Of a stretch of 23,105 bases of DNA, positions 22,333-23,105 are shown in pieces. Within the stretch, counting starts at the first letter, position 1. Each line of letters starts with the position of its first letter. A program made the translations under genes and the position numbers. The notes below the pieces were generated by a model. It saw only the letters and a program-made list of their open reading frames with translations. It was not told the origin of the DNA and ran no database searches. Source of the stretch: Actinomycetes bacterium. GTDB lineage: Bacteria; Actinomycetota; CALGFH01. The stretch lies in contig JASLIH010000126.1 of NCBI GenBank assembly GCA_030152105.1, positions 1-23,105 of the forward strand, given 5' to 3'.

Positions 22333-23105
22333 ATGGGGCTCACGCGGACCCGGGTGCGGGTCGAGGGGATCGTGCAGGGGGTCGGCTTCCGGCCGTTCGT
22401 GCACGCCCTGGCCGGGCGGCTTGGGCTGGCCGGGCTGGTCGGCAACGACCCCGGCGGGGTGTTCGTCGAGGTCGAAGGGCCGGCCGAGACGGTCGAGCGC
22501 TTCCTTGCCGCGATGGCCGCCGAGGCGCCGCCGCTGGCCGTGATCGAGCGGGTGACGGCCACCCGGCTGGCGCCCACGGGGATCAGGGGGTTCGCGATCG
22601 CCCCCAGCCAGGCCGGCGGGGAGCGCCAGGCGCTGGTCTCGCCCGACACCGCCACCTGCGCCGACTGCCTGCGCGAGCTGGGCGACCCCGCGGACCGGCG
22701 CCACCGCTACCCGTTCGTCAACTGCACCAACTGCGGGCCGCGCTTCACCATCGTCCGCGATGTCCCCTACGACCGGCCGGCGACCACCATGGCCGCCTTC
22801 GCCATGTGCGCCGACTGCGCCCGCGAGTACCACGACCCGGCCGACCGGCGGTTCCACGCCCAGCCGGTGTGCTGCCCGGCCTGCGGGCCGGCTCTGGCGC
22901 TGCTGGACCGGGACGGGCGGGCGGCCGAGGGGGACCCGCTGGCCGGGGCGGCGGCCCGGCTCCTGGACGGGGCGGTGGTGGCCGTCAAGGGCCTCGGCGG
23001 CTACCACCTGGCCGCCGACGCGGCCAGCGAGCCGGCCGTGGCCGCCCTGCGGGCCCGCAAGCGCCGCGAGGACAAGCCGTTCGCGGTGATGGTCGCCGAC
23101 CTGGA
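22333..23105 (+). CDS. hypF: Carbamoyltransferase HypF, N-terminal part (cut by right edge)
   Basis: Open from ATG 22333 to the edge (257 codons and two bases); the full family protein is about 750 residues. An acylphosphatase domain (about 1-90) has RVRVEGIVQGVGFRPFV and the conserved GND. The HypF zinc-finger region follows with the diagnostic spacing CADC-x18-CTNC-x24-CADC-x18-CPAC (about residues 110-185). The beginning of the YrdC-like domain (AVVAVKGLGGYHLAADA, then RKRREDKPFAVM) comes next. HypF uses carbamoyl phosphate and ATP to make the thiocarboxamide on HypE that becomes the cyanide ligands of NiFe-hydrogenases. A hydrogenase gene set is therefore expected beyond the right edge. 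There is no ribosome binding site in the 17-26 base gap to mutY. Confidence 0.95.
   Translation, partial: MGLTRTRVRVEGIVQGVGFRPFVHALAGRLGLAGLVGNDPGGVFVEVEGPAETVERFLAAMAAEAPPLAVIERVTATRLAPTGIRGFAIAPSQAGGERQALVSPDTATCADCLRELGDPADRRHRYPFVNCTNCGPRFTIVRDVPYDRPATTMAAFAMCADCAREYHDPADRRFHAQPVCCPACGPALALLDRDGRAAEGDPLAGAAARLLDGAVVAVKGLGGYHLAADAASEPAVAALRARKRREDKPFAVMVADL

Overview
The window is 23.1 kb of very GC-rich DNA. Gene starts are often GTG, and one TTG start is likely. It is most probably a chromosomal segment of an actinobacterium. The best evidence is the same-strand run radA - disA - carD - ispD - ispF - cysS - rlmB, with mutY nearby, which is the gene neighbourhood known from Mycobacterium tuberculosis and other Actinobacteria. 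CarD, DisA, a MutY lacking a NUDIX domain and possible leaderless promoters all fit. I cannot name a genus. Nothing marks the window as phage, plasmid or integrative element: I see no transposase, integrase, CRISPR array or rRNA.

Left part (1-12.1 kb), accessory and mostly single genes. A two-domain left-handed beta-helix protein (59-1093, minus) is followed by the first codons of another gene running off the left edge. About 600 bases without a convincing gene come next. Then come two overlapping plus-strand genes, a small protein with two CxxC pairs and an aminoglycoside-phosphotransferase-fold kinase. A 1037-residue LuxR-type ATPase regulator (3234-6347, minus) follows. Next is a group of exported proteins: a cupredoxin lipoprotein, a CapA-like lipoprotein and a seven-repeat beta-propeller protein. 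The cupredoxin and the propeller share a promoter-like element with the same internal spacing. A YbjQ-family protein and a membrane-anchored pentapeptide-repeat protein complete this part.

Middle part (12.1-19.1 kb), conserved housekeeping block, all on the minus strand. In transcription order it holds radA (recombination intermediate processing), a 14-codon minicistron, disA (c-di-AMP synthesis and DNA integrity scanning), carD (RNA polymerase regulator), ispD and ispF (MEP isoprenoid pathway), cysS (cysteinyl-tRNA synthetase), rlmB (23S rRNA 2'-O-methyltransferase) and a tRNA-Thr(UGU) gene. Junctions are tight: 4-nt overlaps at radA/minicistron/disA and at ispD/ispF, and a 19-nt overlap at cysS/rlmB. 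carD has its own promoter candidate.

Right part (19.1-23.1 kb), small regulators and repair. It contains a winged-helix/DUF2087 regulator with a palindrome just upstream, a SnoaL-like protein divergent from a TetR regulator with a palindrome between them, a small charged helical protein, and mutY divergent from the start of hypF (NiFe-hydrogenase maturation), which is cut by the right edge.

I found no clear new multi-gene system. The observations most worth testing are the duplicated promoter element at 6870-6914 and 9626-9670, the radA-disA minicistron, the CxxC protein/kinase pair, and the back-to-back promoters between mutY and hypF.
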